Origin: Parcubacteria group bacterium | GTDB taxonomy: Bacteria; Patescibacteriota; Minisyncoccia; Phycocordibacterales; CALRBT01 | NCBI GenBank assembly: GCA_943354475.1 | Contig: CALRBT010000011.1 | Location: forward strand, 1 to 33,104 | Direction: 5' to 3' | Length of the DNA stretch: 33,104 nucleotides | Part shown: positions 21,239 through 28,924 of the stretch, in pieces | Position numbering within the stretch: the stretch's first letter is position 1 | Layout of the letters: each line of letters opens with the position of its first letter | Translations under genes and position numbers: made by a program | The notes under the pieces: model-generated | Database searches by the model: none | The model's input: the letters and a program-made list of their open reading frames with translations, nothing else | What the model was told of the DNA's origin: nothing

Positions 21239-22153
21239 TTAGAGCCATTTTTTGTAGCGGAACATGGCTAGCATACAGACAGTGAACACTGCCATTATCC
21301 CGATTATAATCCAAAAATCAAATCTCATTCCGACAATTGGTTTATATTCTGTCGCCATAGCAAAGATTGTCGCAAAAAGAGTAAGTGGAAAGACAATGAG
21401 GGAGATGATGGTGAGCGCCTTGATTACCTCATTTTGTTTGGTGGTGAGAAGGGAATTATTCGTCTCACGAACTTCATGCAGGAGTACCCGGTCATTTTCA
21501 ACAGTACTTGAGACTTTGTAGTACTCATCAGAAATAGCACTGGCGTAGAATCCAAATTCTTGTCCAAAAAAAGTATGTGACGCATTTTCAAATGATTTGA
21601 GAACTTCACGATGCCCGCTTGTTGCCTGGATAAAGCTGGTGAGGTTTCGACTAATCGTTGAGAGTTCGTACACCATTGCTTTTTCCTGTCCTTTAAAGAT
21701 ATTGTCCTGGACCTCTTCGAGAGAGTCGTGAATAAAATCGAGTTCGTGGGCGAGTGAACGATATAGTTTGCGGATGATGTAATAAAAAAGGAATCCTGCA
21801 TGCACACCCAAATCTTCCTTCTCAAGGACAGCGTTAACTTCAAAAACCTTAGAGAATTTATGAATCGGATCGATCGTATCGTAACGAGTAGTAATAAGGA
21901 AATTCTTGCCGATAATGAAATCAACCTCCTGATTCATTCGTTTTCCATGGGTGTGTTTGAGGGCGGGGAAGTGCAGGACTAAATAAATGAAATTCTTATA
22001 TAATTCAGCCTTTGGTTTTAGGGATGGCAAAAGAAGCTCTTCTACGGTACTGATATTGAGATCATATCTTTCCATAACCTCTCGAACTTCTTCTTGAGTA
22101 GGTGATTCAAGGTCGAGCCATTCCAAATCTTTGTAGGTGTATTTGTTAATCAT
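21239..22153 (-). CDS. corA: CorA-family divalent cation transporter, GMR variant
   Basis: A 304-residue CorA-type protein, expected to form a pentameric Mg2+ (or Co2+/Ni2+) channel in the inner membrane. A cytoplasmic alpha/beta domain is followed by the long stalk helix and two C-terminal membrane helices (about 246-267 and 278-297), ending in the basic tail RYKKWL. The pore-entrance signature, normally GMN, reads G-M-R (VGMRFDFW, about 276-283). The DNA is unambiguous (GGA ATG AGA). This could change selectivity or mark a CorA-like protein of another role. Confidence 0.9.
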   Translation of the reverse strand: MINKYTYKDLEWLDLESPTQEEVREVMERYDLNISTVEELLLPSLKPKAELYKNFIYLVLHFPALKHTHGKRMNQEVDFIIGKNFLITTRYDTIDPIHKFSKVFEVNAVLEKEDLGVHAGFLFYYIIRKLYRSLAHELDFIHDSLEEVQDNIFKGQEKAMVYELSTISRNLTSFIQATSGHREVLKSFENASHTFFGQEFGFYASAISDEYYKVSSTVENDRVLLHEVRETNNSLLTTKQNEVIKALTIISLIVFPLTLFATIFAMATEYKPIVGMRFDFWIIIGIMAVFTVCMLAMFRYKKWL

Positions 22154-22279
22154 TTATTTTTTAAGCCATAATTAGTTGCCTGTATAGTATAACCCCACTG
22201 CAATTTTTTTTAAAGAGATAATTTCCCCAATTTTTCAATTGACCTTCGAGGTTATTCGAGCGATACTTATATTCAACTG

Positions 22280-23545
22280 ATGAAAAATTTTATCGATAAA
22301 CATAAGGGTCTTTTCAAAAAGCTCTCAATGGTCCTTATTTCCCTGGTACTCCTTGGGGGTGTTTTTTTTACTGGAGTTCAAGTTGGGGTTTCTAATGCTC
22401 CGGCAATCCTAAAGATTACTGAACTTACCAATAAAGACACAGGTTCTCCAGGAACCGTTGATTTTTCACCATTTTGGCAGGCATGGAAAGTCCTCAATGA
22501 AAAGTATGTTGCCACCAAAGTACACAAAACAGTTGATGATCAAGACAAAGTCTGGGGGGCAATACAAGGATTAGCTTCCTCGCTCGGTGACCCTTATACC
22601 ACTTTTTTTCCTCCAGAAGAGAATAAGTCTTTCAATGAACAGATTGCAGGAAAGGTAAACTTTGGTGGTATTGGAATGGAAATTGGTATTCGCGATGGGG
22701 TGATTACCGTGATTTCACCACTCAAAGGCTCTCCGTCAGAGAAGGCAGGGTTCCATATTGGAGACAAGATTGTCAAGATTGAAGCAACCTCAACACAGAG
22801 TATGAAAGTAGAAGAAGCTGTTAGTTGGATTAGAGGTCCTAAGGGAACGTCAGTCAAGATCACTATTTTCCGTGAAGGACTTAAGGAACCAAAAGTGATT
22901 TCTGTTGTCCGTGACACAATAGTGGTCCCAGTTATCAATACTGAGATACGCGCTGATGGCGTTTTCGTCATTAGACTCTATAGCTTCTCTGAAAACTCGC
23001 CAGAATTATTTCAAAATGCGGTAAGGGAGTTTGTAAATTCTGGAAGTGATAAGCTCGTTCTCGATCTTCGAGGAAATCCCGGAGGTTACCTTGAAGCGGC
23101 CGTAGATATGGCCAGCTGGTTCCTCCCTTCTGGAAAGCTAATTGTCCAAGAAGAATTCAAGAAAGGGGACTCTGATACCAAGAAATATACGAGCAGTGGA
23201 AGAGGTGTTGCTGGTAATGGCTTACGCTTTGCAATTCTCATCAATGGTGGCTCAGCTTCAGCTTCCGAGATTATTTCAGGTGCACTCAGTGAACACGGTG
23301 TTGCAAAACTAGTTGGCGAGAAGAGTTATGGTAAGGGGTCTGTTCAAGAACTCGTTCAAATTACTGATAATCCAAAAACATCGCTTAAGGTGACGGTTGC
23401 GAGATGGCTCACTCCAAAAGGTCATTCGATCTCTGAAGAAGGATTGAAGCCTGATATTGAAGTTAAGATGACCGCAGAAGATGCAGCTACTGGTAAGGAC
23501 CCACAGCTTGACCGAGCAGTAGAATATGTAAAGACAGGTAAATAG
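22280..23545 (+). CDS. Carboxyl-terminal processing protease (S41/CtpA type)
   Basis: A 421-residue periplasm-facing serine protease. An N-terminal membrane anchor (about 13-33), a PDZ domain (about 115-200, GGIGMEIGIRDGVITVISPLKGSPSEKAGFHIGD) and the S41 catalytic core follow. The catalytic Ser is in GGSASASEI and the general-base Lys in SYGKGSVQ. The fold motif LDLRGNPGGYLEAAVDMASWFLP is classic. Such proteases degrade or trim secreted and membrane proteins. AT-rich leader, no Shine-Dalgarno. Monocistronic. Confidence 0.95.
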   Translation: MKNFIDKHKGLFKKLSMVLISLVLLGGVFFTGVQVGVSNAPAILKITELTNKDTGSPGTVDFSPFWQAWKVLNEKYVATKVHKTVDDQDKVWGAIQGLASSLGDPYTTFFPPEENKSFNEQIAGKVNFGGIGMEIGIRDGVITVISPLKGSPSEKAGFHIGDKIVKIEATSTQSMKVEEAVSWIRGPKGTSVKITIFREGLKEPKVISVVRDTIVVPVINTEIRADGVFVIRLYSFSENSPELFQNAVREFVNSGSDKLVLDLRGNPGGYLEAAVDMASWFLPSGKLIVQEEFKKGDSDTKKYTSSGRGVAGNGLRFAILINGGSASASEIISGALSEHGVAKLVGEKSYGKGSVQELVQITDNPKTSLKVTVARWLTPKGHSISEEGLKPDIEVKMTAEDAATGKDPQLDRAVEYVKTGK

Positions 23546-23575
23546 AGATGCATGAATTAAGAATTAGAAGAAAGA

Positions 23576-23604
23576 TTGACAAAATTTATATAATGTATTA
23601 TAGA
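23576..23604 (+). promoter_or_regulatory. Promoter of the 23686 gene
   Basis: TTGACA (23576-23581), a 17-bp spacer, then TATAGA (23599-23604). A leader of about 75 nt follows. Confidence 0.75.
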
Positions 23605-23608
23605 CGTT

Positions 23609-23667
23609 AACCTCGTTCATTTTTCTTCAATAGGTATGCGGGTTTACGAGGTTACCGCGGATCCTAT
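23609..23667 (+). promoter_or_regulatory. Leader with mutually exclusive hairpins
   Basis: AACCTCGT (23609-23616) can pair with ACGAGGTT (23646-23653). Alternatively ATAGG (23630-23634) pairs with CCTAT (23663-23667) together with GCGG/CCGC (23638-23641/23655-23658), placing 23646-23653 in a loop. The two folds compete. The second ends 7 nt before the Shine-Dalgarno, so the switch could control ribosome access. Confidence 0.5.
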
Positions 23668-23685
23668 AAGAAAAGGAAGTCGACC

Positions 23686-24033
23686 GTGAGTATCTTGCGT
23701 TTGGTCATCAAAAAATCTGGCAACCCTTTCCCTGGCCTCGATAGAGTTGCCGAAGAGATTGCGAGGTGCCGAGACGGTGCTGTGGTTTCAACGGTAACTG
23801 TTCTCAATATAAGTCTGCAAACCACTTCGAAGGAAATCGTTTTGGTACTTGCAGGGATGAGTGAGACTGGCCGAAGGGACTTTGTTGGAGTTCTCTGTAA
23901 GGTTGTGACCGATACAGGAGTCAGTGAGTTCATCATTGGCCATGAGGGGGATAAAATGGGCCTATTCATATCACTAGTAGCTGGAGTACACGAAGGCTAC
24001 GATCGAGTTTTTCATCTCTCTCGTGCCAGCTAG
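23686..24033 (+). CDS. Orphan protein with GTG start, 115 aa
   Basis: A soluble alpha/beta protein with no signal peptide (SILRLVIKKSGNPFPGLDRVAEEIARCRDG at the start, EIVLVLAGMSETGRRDFVGVL in the middle). No family recognised. Start GTG is chosen because a Shine-Dalgarno (AAGGAAG) lies 6-8 nt upstream and no good ATG follows. It is GC-richer than ctpA and rplI beside it and has its own promoter, structured leader and terminator. An opposing open frame on the minus strand has no such signals and is rejected. Confidence 0.7.
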   Translation: MSILRLVIKKSGNPFPGLDRVAEEIARCRDGAVVSTVTVLNISLQTTSKEIVLVLAGMSETGRRDFVGVLCKVVTDTGVSEFIIGHEGDKMGLFISLVAGVHEGYDRVFHLSRAS

Positions 24034-24085
24034 GTCCTGAGAGGTAGTGCTCTAGAAAGAGCAAAGTAATTAATCTAACCACAAG

Positions 24086-24124
24086 CCGCAGGAACGAAGG
24101 TCCAAATCCTTCACCTGCGGTTTT
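24086..24124 (+). terminator. tRNA-minihelix-like terminator
   Basis: CCGCAGG (24086-24092) pairs with CCTGCGG (24114-24120), enclosing GAAGG-TCCAAAT-CCTTC, then TTTTACTATTTT. The 7-bp outer stem, 5-bp inner stem and 7-base loop copy the acceptor/T-arm half of a tRNA; the loop differs from TTCAAAT at one base. Confidence 0.8.
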
Positions 24125-24232
24125 ACTATTTTATTTTACTATTTAAAAAGTCTAGTTGATTTTAGGGTTTTATACTGGTATCCTTCTAGAATCTTAATGG
24201 TCAAACATTACCTGTAATCTTAAAACTACCCT

Positions 24233-24676
24233 ATGAAAGTAATTCTACTCAAAGATATTCCAAATGTTGGACGAAAGTACGAAGTAAAAAACGTAGCCGA
24301 TGGACTCGCTGTTAACATGCTTATTCCGCGCGGTCAAGCACAAATCGCTACAGATCAAGCGTTAAAACGAGTTGAAAAAGAAGTGGCACAAGCTGTGGCG
24401 GATAAGAAAGTTCAAGATACGCTACTTGCTAAAGATCTGGATAAATTAAACAGTCTAATAATTGAAGTAAAAGAAAAAGCCAACGAAAAAGGTCATCTTT
24501 TTGCTGGAATTCGTAAGGAAGATTTACTTGAGAAGATTAAAGCGCAAACTAAACTAAATATATCCGCAGAGCATATTTTGATGGAAAAGCCTATCAAAGA
24601 AGTGGGAGAGTTTGTTATTCCATTCAAGGTTGGGGACAAGCGCGGTTCAGTTAAATTGATTGTTGAGACATTATAG
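24233..24676 (+). CDS. rplI: Ribosomal protein L9
   Basis: Large-subunit protein bL9, 147 residues (usual about 148). The N-terminal domain starts MKVILLKDIPNVGRKYEVKNVADGLAVNMLIPRGQA, the rRNA-binding part. A long helix (about 41-75) links it to the C-terminal domain (HLFAGIRKEDLLEKIKAQ to the end). Some CPR lineages lack L9, so its presence helps narrow the lineage. AT-rich leader without Shine-Dalgarno. The NUDIX gene begins 4 bp after the stop. Confidence 0.96.
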   Translation: MKVILLKDIPNVGRKYEVKNVADGLAVNMLIPRGQAQIATDQALKRVEKEVAQAVADKKVQDTLLAKDLDKLNSLIIEVKEKANEKGHLFAGIRKEDLLEKIKAQTKLNISAEHILMEKPIKEVGEFVIPFKVGDKRGSVKLIVETL

Positions 24677-24680
24677 ATTT

Positions 24681-25130
24681 ATGTCAGAGGAGGGAAAGAA
24701 GAGGTTTACGTTTCGTTCGGCTGTTTTTTTGGTTTTGAGGGATGGTAACAAAGTCCTTTTGGGTAAACGAATTAGTGAACACGAGAATGGCAATTACGGT
24801 TTGGTTTGTGGACATCTCGATGGAGAAGAAACGGCAGAGCAAGGGATTGTAAGGGAAGCCAAAGAAGAAGCGGGAATTGATATTGATCCAAAGGACTTAA
24901 GGGTATTGCATGTCATGCATGCCAATATTAGAGACGGAGCAGGGGAGTATTTTAACGTCTATCTAACGACAGATTCCTGGAAAGGGGAAATAACTAATAT
25001 GGAGCTCGATAAGTGTGAAAGTCTCGACTGGTTTGATAGGAATAACTTACCAGAGAATACAATCAAATATGTCAGGCAGGCACTTGATTGTATTGATAAG
25101 GGAATTTTTTACAGCAACTTCGGATTCTAG
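24681..25130 (+). CDS. NUDIX hydrolase
   Basis: About 149 residues with the full Nudix box GX5EX7REUXEEXGU (GHLDGEETAEQGIVREAKEEAGI, about 46-68), which binds Mg2+ and hydrolyses nucleoside diphosphates linked to another moiety. The substrate cannot be read from sequence. YGLVCGHLDGEE resembles MutT-like members of housecleaning type. ATG 24681 is preferred; an in-frame TTG at 24660 would overlap rplI. Probably co-transcribed with rplI. It shares a bidirectional terminator with rpmA. Confidence 0.93.
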   Translation: MSEEGKKRFTFRSAVFLVLRDGNKVLLGKRISEHENGNYGLVCGHLDGEETAEQGIVREAKEEAGIDIDPKDLRVLHVMHANIRDGAGEYFNVYLTTDSWKGEITNMELDKCESLDWFDRNNLPENTIKYVRQALDCIDKGIFYSNFGF

Positions 25131-25140
25131 AAAAAAAGTT

Positions 25141-25183
25141 TCAAAACAAAAACCTCTCATGCTGTGAGAGGTTTTTGTTTTGA
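25141..25183. terminator. Shared terminator of NUDIX gene and rpmA
   Basis: A 19-bp stem (25141-25159 with 25165-25183), with A-rich left arm and TTTTTGTTTTGA right arm, so it can act on both strands between convergent genes. Confidence 0.9.
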
Positions 25184-25193
25184 AAAGTAAGTT

Positions 25194-25466
25194 CTAGTTG
25201 ACGTTGACTACCTTCTTAATCTTGATAGTGCTATCGAGATGCTTCATTCGCTTTGAGCTAAATGAGACGATTCCTGGCTTGAGAGCAAAAAGGGTGTGGT
25301 CCTTGCCCATTCCTACATTGTTACCTGCAAGGATAACTGTTCCGCGCTGACGGATAATAATAGAACCTGACTGTGCAGTTTCTCCTGCATAGAGTTTAGT
25401 TCCAAGATATTTTGGATTTGAGTCGCGTAGGTTTTTGGCGGATCCGCCAGCTTTTTTACTAGCCAT
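25194..25466 (-). CDS. rpmA: Ribosomal protein L27
   Basis: Large-subunit protein bL27, 90 residues. The start [22 protein letters not shown] matches the classic A.KKaggS.kNgRDS...LGvK, and the middle [32 protein letters not shown] is diagnostic. The flexible N-terminus reaches the peptidyl-transferase centre. No N-terminal propeptide of the Firmicutes type is present. Separated from rplU, its usual neighbour. Leader without Shine-Dalgarno. Confidence 0.97.
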   Translation of the reverse strand: MASKKAGGSAKNLRDSNPKYLGTKLYAGETAQSGSIIIRQRGTVILAGNNVGMGKDHTLFALKPGIVSFSSKRMKHLDSTIKIKKVVNVN

Positions 25467-25545
25467 GGTTTAGAAATTAATTGTTAGTTTGTGGCTTTTA
25501 GCTTGAAAAGTGACTATACTTAGGTTGCTCCTCAAGAACTAAAAC

Positions 25546-25980
25546 GTGGCTATGAATATACCAGAGTCCATAAGAAAAATCAAGGGTGGTTTTTTGGATA
25601 GATTAGGTCTTAATCTTTCTCATGATATTTTCGTTATATTGCTCATTATTTTAGTTGCTTTAGCAAGTTTTGGATTAGGGAGGCTTTCGGTTCTTGATAA
25701 TAAAAAAACACCAATTCGTATTGAATCAGGAGGTCAGATGGGATCTCTTTTGGACGGGAGTAATGCGGTATCTCAAAATACTATCCAAGCTGAAACCAAA
25801 GGGGTTCCAAGTGTTGGTGCCTCCGGTACATATGTCGGCTCAAAGACGGGAAAAAGGTACTACTTTCCTTGGTGTGCAACGGCAAATCGAATAGCAGAAG
25901 AAAATAAGGTTTGGTTTGCAACAAAACAAGAGGCTGAAGCTAATGGTTATACACCAGCTTCCAACTGTAAGGGATTATGA
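25546..25980 (+). CDS. Membrane-anchored Ada-type metal-binding-like protein
   Basis: About 142-144 residues. A membrane helix at about 27-46 (IFVILLIILVALASFGLG), a low-complexity linker, then a C-terminal module (YVGSKTGKRYYFPWCATANRIAEENKVWFATKQEAEANGYTPASNC) like the N-terminal zinc domain of Ada but with two of the four cysteines (WC and NC), so it may no longer bind zinc. This module is common in CPR proteins, often outside the membrane; its role is unknown. Start is GTG 25546 or, more likely, ATG 25552. Its stop overlaps the next gene by four bases (ATGA). Confidence 0.8.
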   Translation: MAMNIPESIRKIKGGFLDRLGLNLSHDIFVILLIILVALASFGLGRLSVLDNKKTPIRIESGGQMGSLLDGSNAVSQNTIQAETKGVPSVGASGTYVGSKTGKRYYFPWCATANRIAEENKVWFATKQEAEANGYTPASNCKGL

Positions 25981-26285
25981 TTCACAAAATTAAAAGACAT
26001 GCCAAGCGAATTACACTCGATACAATCGGATGGATTTTTGTTATACTTGGACTTGTTGGTCTAGTCTTACCGTTTTTACAGGGGTTATTGTTTTTAGCCA
26101 TTGGTTTTTATATCCTTTCAATTCATTCAGCCTATATCCAAAAGATTGTTTATAAGATTAAACACTACCACCCAAAGATTACTCCACATTTTGACCGAAT
26201 TGAAAAGAAAATTGAACATTTCTTTCGTCATCTTATCAACCGTGACGACCCCAAAGATGATCCCAAGAATAAATCAAAAGAATAA
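25977..26285 (+). CDS. PGPGW/DUF454-like small membrane protein
   Basis: A 102-residue protein with two adjacent membrane helices (about 17-34 and 36-50) separated by PFLQG, matching the helical-hairpin pattern GW..l.lG..glvlPflpG.lfl..G. A long, basic C-terminal tail rich in His/Lys (KIKHYHPKITPHFDRIEKKIEHFF) is cytoplasmic or interacts with lipid. Its ATG overlaps the previous stop (ATGA), so the two are translationally coupled. Function unknown. Confidence 0.7.
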   Translation: MIHKIKRHAKRITLDTIGWIFVILGLVGLVLPFLQGLLFLAIGFYILSIHSAYIQKIVYKIKHYHPKITPHFDRIEKKIEHFFRHLINRDDPKDDPKNKSKE

Positions 26286-26415
26286 TTGTTTTTGAATATA
26301 TGAATCCTTTCTTGCGTTTCCTAAACCTTATCAGCTATTCGTCCAGCACAAATCCGCACGGACATGATTTACTCAAAAATTTTTTTAATCGAATAAATCA
26401 CCTAACCCCTAGTAT

Positions 26416-27009
26416 ATGATTGTCGTCGACGTAGAAGCTTCAGGGCTTGATTTCAATAAGCATTCAATTGTGAGTATTGGTGCACTCGATCTCAAACATC
26501 CAACCAATCAGTTTTATGCTGAATGTCGCATTTGGGATGGGGCAGGAATTATGGATGATGCTCTTGAGGTCAATGGATTCACTAAGGAGCAGATTATGGA
26601 TCCAAATAAACAATCTTTGGAGGAAGTCATAACCGCTTTTATGTCATGGATTGAACAGTGTGATGAGTTTACATTGGCTGGGCAAAACCCATCTTTCGAC
26701 AGGGACTACCTCCATAGTTCGGCTACGAGATACCATTTAAACTGGCCCTTAGCTCACAGAACGCTTGATTTGCACTCAGTTGCATATGCCCATCTCATAT
26801 CTCGCGGAATACCAATACCGCTCAAAAACAAGCATTCTGCGCTTAATTTGGATAATATTTTGGAGTATTGTGGTATGCCAGAGGGTGAACCAAAGCCTCA
26901 TAACGCACTTACAGGTACCAAGTCGGCCGCAGAATGTTTCTCAAGAATTCTTTATGACCAAAAGCTTTTACCTGAATTTGATGCTTTTGAGATACCTTGG
27001 AAAGTTTAA
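26416..27009 (+). CDS. DEDDh-type 3'-5' exonuclease, altered last motif
   Basis: A 197-residue RNase T/DnaQ-fold protein. Exo I is IVVDVEASGLD (Asp5, Glu7), Exo II contains LAGQNPSFDRDYL (Asp in SFD), and the C-terminal Exo III is PHNALTGTKSAAECF. In canonical DEDDh enzymes the last motif is HxAxxD (HRALDDA); here the Asp position is Gly. The enzyme may be a family-specific variant using another residue, or have lost activity. Substrate is unknown (RNA or DNA ends). ATG 26416 directly begins the first motif, so an N-terminal extension is unlikely. Confidence 0.85.
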   Translation: MIVVDVEASGLDFNKHSIVSIGALDLKHPTNQFYAECRIWDGAGIMDDALEVNGFTKEQIMDPNKQSLEEVITAFMSWIEQCDEFTLAGQNPSFDRDYLHSSATRYHLNWPLAHRTLDLHSVAYAHLISRGIPIPLKNKHSALNLDNILEYCGMPEGEPKPHNALTGTKSAAECFSRILYDQKLLPEFDAFEIPWKV

Positions 27010-27033
27010 ACCTTTTAAATTCTCGAGTGATTG

Positions 27034-27070
27034 AAACAAAAACATCTCACAATGTGAGATGTTTTTGTTT
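27034..27070. terminator. Bidirectional terminator
   Basis: An 18-bp stem (27034-27051 with 27053-27070) with A-rich left and T-rich right arm, between the exonuclease and the convergent DoxX gene. Confidence 0.9.
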
Positions 27071-27088
27071 TAGGCTACTGTGTTTAAG

Positions 27089-27529
27089 TTAGTTCATTGA
27101 TGGGGTAGAGGATTTCTTGCTTTGCCAAGCGTCAATACTCCAACTACCAGAACCAAATGCTGAAACGTAGAGGAGACCTCCAATAATCGCTACATTCTTT
27201 AGAGCTTCAAGTATCTGTGCCGCTTGAAAGTGGAAGAAATAAATAGTAAGAATAGTGAAGATGGTGAGCGTACATGCTGCCCACTTTGTCTTGTAGCCAA
27301 CGATGAGCATGAGTCCAGCAATAATTTCAACTGCAATAATGAGGATAAGTAGGGCCATTCCAGCCATAGGAATTTTAACATACTGCATGAGTCCAACCAT
27401 ATTCACCCCACCTGCATTGAGGACGTCCATGAGTTTCTCATATCCAGCATAGATAAAGAGAAGTGCAAGAAATACTCGACCAAGCACTGGATAATAAGAA
27501 GCACACCAATTTTCACATTTTTGCATCAT
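27089..27529 (-). CDS. DoxX family membrane protein
   Basis: A 146-residue, four-helix membrane protein: LGRVFLALLFIYAGYEKLMD (about 16-35) with the family's R..la..Fi.aG..Kl motif, then helices at about 53-75, 82-104 and 109-127. DoxX proteins are linked to thiosulfate/quinone or redox-stress functions in some bacteria, but most are uncharacterised. Minus strand, divergent from the EVE gene. Confidence 0.88.
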   Translation of the reverse strand: MMQKCENWCASYYPVLGRVFLALLFIYAGYEKLMDVLNAGGVNMVGLMQYVKIPMAGMALLILIIAVEIIAGLMLIVGYKTKWAACTLTIFTILTIYFFHFQAAQILEALKNVAIIGGLLYVSAFGSGSWSIDAWQSKKSSTPSMN

Positions 27530-27598
27530 AATAATACAGAGTTTACTACACTCAGTTAATTAGCTTTAGTAATACAGCTATATTACTATAAATTCATC

Positions 27599-28087
27599 AT
27601 GAAAAGAAGTTTAAGGCACTGGCTCCTCAAGACTGAGCCAGGTTCATATTCGATAGATGATCTAAAACGTCAAGGTAAGACGAGGTGGGATGGTGTACGA
27701 AATTATCAAGCAAGGAATTACATGCGAGATTCTATGAGGCTGGGGGATAGGGTCCTCATTTACCACTCAAACGGTAAGGCTCCGGCTATTGCTGGATTGG
27801 CTACAGTCTCTGCCTCGGCAATCCCTGACGCAAGTCAATTTGACCATATGAGCCAATATTTTGATAAAAAGGCAAGTAAGGACAGGCCAATTTGGTGGGC
27901 AACTGAGGTCAAATTTACTAAAAAGTTATCCACAGAACTACCCCTTAAAGACTTGCAAATGAGCAAAGAACTTGAAGGTATGGTTTTGCTAAAACGAGGC
28001 TCAAGATTGTCCGTCCAGCCGGTAAAAGAGGAAGAATTTGATACAATACTAAAAATGACAAGTCAAGAAAAAAAGCCTTATTATTAG
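27599..28087 (+). CDS. EVE domain (Thyn1-like) protein
   Basis: A 162-residue protein almost wholly an EVE domain: HWLLKTEPGSYSIDDLKRQGKTRWDGVRNYQARNYMRDSMRLGDRVLIYHSN is near-identical in pattern to bacterial EVE/Thyn1 proteins. The PUA-like fold recognises modified bases in DNA or RNA. No restriction or methylase partner lies beside it, so a role in nucleic-acid modification sensing is only suggested by the family. Leader ATTCATCATG without Shine-Dalgarno. Confidence 0.92.
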   Translation: MKRSLRHWLLKTEPGSYSIDDLKRQGKTRWDGVRNYQARNYMRDSMRLGDRVLIYHSNGKAPAIAGLATVSASAIPDASQFDHMSQYFDKKASKDRPIWWATEVKFTKKLSTELPLKDLQMSKELEGMVLLKRGSRLSVQPVKEEEFDTILKMTSQEKKPYY

Positions 28088-28132
28088 CCACAGATTCTGG
28101 TTTGACAGGAGAAAGAAATCCTTGTTTAACCA

Positions 28133-28161
28133 TTGACAAAAAGATTTCAAAATGTTACTAT
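28133..28161 (+). promoter_or_regulatory. Promoter of the lysozyme-like gene
   Basis: TTGACA (28133-28138), a 17-bp spacer, TACTAT (28156-28161). The leader has a stem AAATCCAG/CTGGATTT around 28167-28190. Confidence 0.75.
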
Positions 28162-28219
28162 ATAGGAAATCCAGTGTATATCTGGATTTTCTAGTTTTGG
28201 ATCAATCTGCCGGGGTAAA

Positions 28220-28786
28220 GTGTTGAATTTTATTCATTCCTGGCAAGTAGAGAAAAGACGAAAAATTATGTTAGAAATTGCAACCGGTTTGTTGGTTTAT
28301 ATAGTAACAACTCATGGAAATCAGGGTGTGGCAGACGAGCCAGCACTCAAAGTACAGGCACAAAAGGTCCGTACGGTTCCCGCTAGAGATAATAATCTAG
28401 CCTTAGTACCTAGGAATACTCCTGTGTTGAGTAAGTCTCAGGCTGAAGTTAAGCAAAAGGTAAAAGAATATTTTGCCGATACACCACTCCTAAGTGAGAT
28501 TGCAAGTTGTGAGTCTCGTTTTAACCAATTTGGTAAAGACGGATCAATTTACAGAGGTGAGATCAATCCAGCTGACGTTGGGGTAATGCAGATCAACGAG
28601 TATTACCACCTTCAAACGTCAAAAAAGCTTGGGCTCGATATACACACGCTTGAGGGAAACATGGCATATGCCCGGTATCTCTACGAGCGAGAGGGTAGTG
28701 TACCCTGGAATTCTTCCTCATATTGTTGGAGAAAGTACGAAAGTATTTCTTCAAAAGGAGGTCAACTAGCACTAGCTAAAAAATAG
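28220..28786 (+). CDS. Secreted lysozyme/SLT-like transglycosylase
   Basis: About 172-188 residues. A basic start and hydrophobic segment (MLEIATGLLVYIVTTHG) act as signal peptide or anchor. After a linker comes a lysozyme-like domain: LSEIASCESRFNQFGKDGS holds the catalytic Glu (CES), VGVMQINEYYH is the typical VG.MQIN motif, and SVPWNSSSYCWRK ends it. It probably cleaves peptidoglycan glycan strands. Start is either GTG 28220 or ATG 28268; neither has a strong Shine-Dalgarno. It ends at a 22-bp perfect terminator stem. Confidence 0.88.
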   Translation: MLNFIHSWQVEKRRKIMLEIATGLLVYIVTTHGNQGVADEPALKVQAQKVRTVPARDNNLALVPRNTPVLSKSQAEVKQKVKEYFADTPLLSEIASCESRFNQFGKDGSIYRGEINPADVGVMQINEYYHLQTSKKLGLDIHTLEGNMAYARYLYEREGSVPWNSSSYCWRKYESISSKGGQLALAKK

Positions 28787-28789
28787 AAA

Positions 28790-28836
28790 ATAAAGAAACA
28801 CCCCTGAAAGCAAAGCTTTCAGGGGTGTTTCTTTAT
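28790..28836 (+). terminator. Terminator of the lysozyme-like gene
   Basis: A 22-bp perfect stem (28790-28811 with 28815-28836), loop AAA, with GTGTTTCTTTAT in the right arm. Confidence 0.92.
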
Positions 28837-28857
28837 ACTAAGGAATAAAAGAGAAAA

Positions 28858-28891
28858 CAAAAAAGACTCGGATTGCTCCGAGTCTTTTTTG
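28858..28891 (-). terminator. Terminator of the cold-shock gene
   Basis: CAAAAAAGACTCGGA (28858-28872) pairs with its complement at 28877-28891. T runs on either strand, so it can work both ways. Confidence 0.9.
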
Positions 28892-28924
28892 TTTTGTTCT
28901 GTAAGTTCCAGAACCTAACCTGAG

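Noticed and set aside
21424-21924. 166-aa minus-strand frame inside corA
   Set aside because: It lies in another frame of the same strand as corA, which has clear family motifs; the alternative is Ser/Leu-rich with no family.
23664-23969. 101-aa minus-strand frame opposite the 115-aa orphan gene
   Set aside because: No Shine-Dalgarno or promoter on that strand, Ser/Thr/Pro-rich shadow composition. The plus frame has all signals.
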